Positions 4,662-5,551 of a DNA stretch of 5,551 bases are shown here, piece by piece. Each line of letters opens with the position of its first letter. Position 1 is the first letter of the stretch. The notes below the pieces were generated by a model. It was not told where the DNA came from. It saw only the letters and a program-made list of their open reading frames with translations, and ran no database searches. Origin of the DNA: an uncultured Pseudorhodobacter sp. (lineage in GTDB: Bacteria > Pseudomonadota > Alphaproteobacteria > Rhodobacterales > Rhodobacteraceae); assembly GCA_945952425.1 (NCBI GenBank), contig CAMFIX010000231.1, positions 1 through 5,551 of the forward strand, written 5' to 3'. A program made the position numbers and the translations under genes.

Positions 4662-5551
4662 TTACCTCCCTGCGATGGCATCGGCGACGACGAGCACATT
4701 GGCCGCCATCCGCTCGCTGGCCGCGTCGATCATCTTGCCGTCGAGGCTGGCCGCGCCTTTCCCCTGCGCCTCGGCCAGCCGCAGTTCCTCGATGATGCGG
4801 CGGGCCTTGGTGACCTCGGCCTCGGTGGGCGAAAACACCTCGTTGGCCAAGGCGACCTGGGAGGGATGGATCGCCCATTTCCCCTCGCAGCCCAAAGCCG
4901 CGGCCCGGCGGGCGCCCGCCTTATAGCCCTCGGGGTCGGAGAAATCGCCGAACGGCCCGTCAATCGCCCGCAGACCGAAGGCGCGGCAGGCGGTGACCAT
5001 GCGGGCAATCGCCGCATGCCATTGGTCGCCCGGATAGACCGGGTTCAAGCCCCCGATGTTGACCGTCCGCGCCCGCATCGAGGCCGCGAAGTCTGCCACC
5101 CCGAAGTGCATCGCCTCCAGCCGCCCCCCGAACCGCGCGATGTCTTCGACATTCGCCATGCCGAGCGCGGTCTCGATCAGCGCCTCCAACCCCACGCGGG
5201 TCTTGAAGCCGCGGGCCATCTCGATCTGGTTGACCATGGCCTCGACCATGTAAAGGTCGCCCGTCTCGCCGACCTTGGGCACCAGCAACGTGTGGACGCG
5301 GTCGCCCGCCTGCTCCATCACATCGACCACGTCGCGATACATGTAATGCGTGTCCAACCCGTTGATCCGCACCGAGACCGTCTTGCCCTTGGCCGCCCAG
5401 TCGATGTCGTTCAGCGCCTGGATGGCATTGCGCCGGGCCTGCTCTTTCTCGGGCGGCGCCACCGCGTCTTCCAGGTCGAGAAAGACGTAGTCCGCCGCCC
5501 CCTCCGCCGCCTTGTCGATCATCGTGGGGTTCGAGGCCGGAACCGCGAGTT
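4662..5551 (-). CDS. mcl: Malyl-CoA lyase (CitE-like, HpcH/HpaI aldolase superfamily), 5' end outside window
   Basis: Mcl reversibly cleaves L-malyl-CoA to acetyl-CoA and glyoxylate (EC 4.1.3.24). In many alphaproteobacteria it also handles beta-methylmalyl-CoA. The reading frame stays open to the window edge: upstream of the Met at 5522 it reads LAVPASNPT, matching the ELAVPGSNPT N-terminal region recalled for Methylobacterium MclA. That Met is therefore internal, and the true start lies to the right. Numbering from it, the motifs are FLDLEDAVAP (14-23), VRINGLDT with Arg52, IETALGM with Glu117, and GVADFAAS with Asp144; the last two correspond to the Mg2+ ligands Glu141/Asp168 of Rhodobacter Mcl1. 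DGPFGDFSDPEGY (188-200), GKWAIHPSQ (214-222) and a C-terminal lid with Asp266 follow. The loop after IGG (159-168) is clearly shorter than in either reference. It is the first visible gene of the operon, 3 nt before mtkA. The short thioesterase-type Mcl2 is less similar. Confidence 0.92.
   Translation of the reverse strand, partial: LAVPASNPTMIDKAAEGAADYVFLDLEDAVAPPEKEQARRNAIQALNDIDWAAKGKTVSVRINGLDTHYMYRDVVDVMEQAGDRVHTLLVPKVGETGDLYMVEAMVNQIEMARGFKTRVGLEALIETALGMANVEDIARFGGRLEAMHFGVADFAASMRARTVNIGGLNPVYPGDQWHAAIARMVTACRAFGLRAIDGPFGDFSDPEGYKAGARRAAALGCEGKWAIHPSQVALANEVFSPTEAEVTKARRIIEELRLAEAQGKGAASLDGKMIDAASERMAANVLVVADAIAGR
4665..4671 (-). promoter_or_regulatory. Ribosome binding site of mtkA
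   Basis: AGGGAGG on the minus strand lies 6 nt before the mtkA ATG and within the last codons of mcl. The mcl TAA stop lies between this site and the ATG, so the two genes are tightly coupled. Confidence 0.75.

Noticed and set aside
4662..5522. Complete Mcl protein starting at Met 5522
   Set aside because: The frame continues upstream as LAVPASNPT to the window edge, matching the family N-terminus, so the gene is cut by the window boundary.
1..5551. A novel defence, mobile or CRISPR-like system
   Set aside because: No direct-repeat array, transposase, integrase, nuclease, reverse transcriptase or toxin-antitoxin pair is visible; all long reading frames on the coding strands belong to known metabolic families.

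Overview
The window is GC-rich, with compact genes and ordinary alphaproteobacterial house-keeping and central-carbon content. The proteins look like those of Rhodobacterales (Rhodobacteraceae/Paracoccaceae) or a neighbouring alphaproteobacterial group. That placement is inferred from composition and recalled protein similarity, because no rRNA or other taxonomic marker is present.

Layout. Bases 1-160 are a non-coding, G/C-homopolymer-rich leader with a putative promoter. On the + strand follow an ADE1/PurC-type SAICAR synthase (161-1123), a PfkB-family sugar kinase that is probably a fructokinase (1182-2090), and D-aminoacyl-tRNA deacylase dtd (2087-2527, overlapping the kinase by 4 nt). A 51-bp convergent spacer with competing palindromes separates these from a - strand operon. 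In transcription order that operon is a 5'-truncated malyl-CoA lyase gene mcl (4662-beyond 5551), mtkA (3486-4658) and mtkB (2579-3475).

How the genes work together. MtkA and MtkB form malate-CoA ligase (malate + CoA + ATP to malyl-CoA). Mcl cleaves malyl-CoA reversibly to acetyl-CoA and glyoxylate. Together they are the C4-splitting half of the serine cycle for C1 assimilation, and they also connect to glyoxylate and ethylmalonyl-CoA metabolism. Gaps of 3 and 10 nt, with a Shine-Dalgarno in front of each downstream gene, indicate one transcript. Its promoter and first codons lie to the right of the window. The + strand genes are house-keeping: purine synthesis, sugar phosphorylation and tRNA proofreading.

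No mobile element, CRISPR array, tRNA, rRNA or defence-like system was seen, and I see no wholly new system. The points most worth a second look are the mcl-mtkA-mtkB order without ppc, a shortened loop in Mcl, the mutually exclusive hairpins between the convergent genes, and the G-tract leader of the SAICAR synthase gene. No gene-free stretch exceeds 300 bases.
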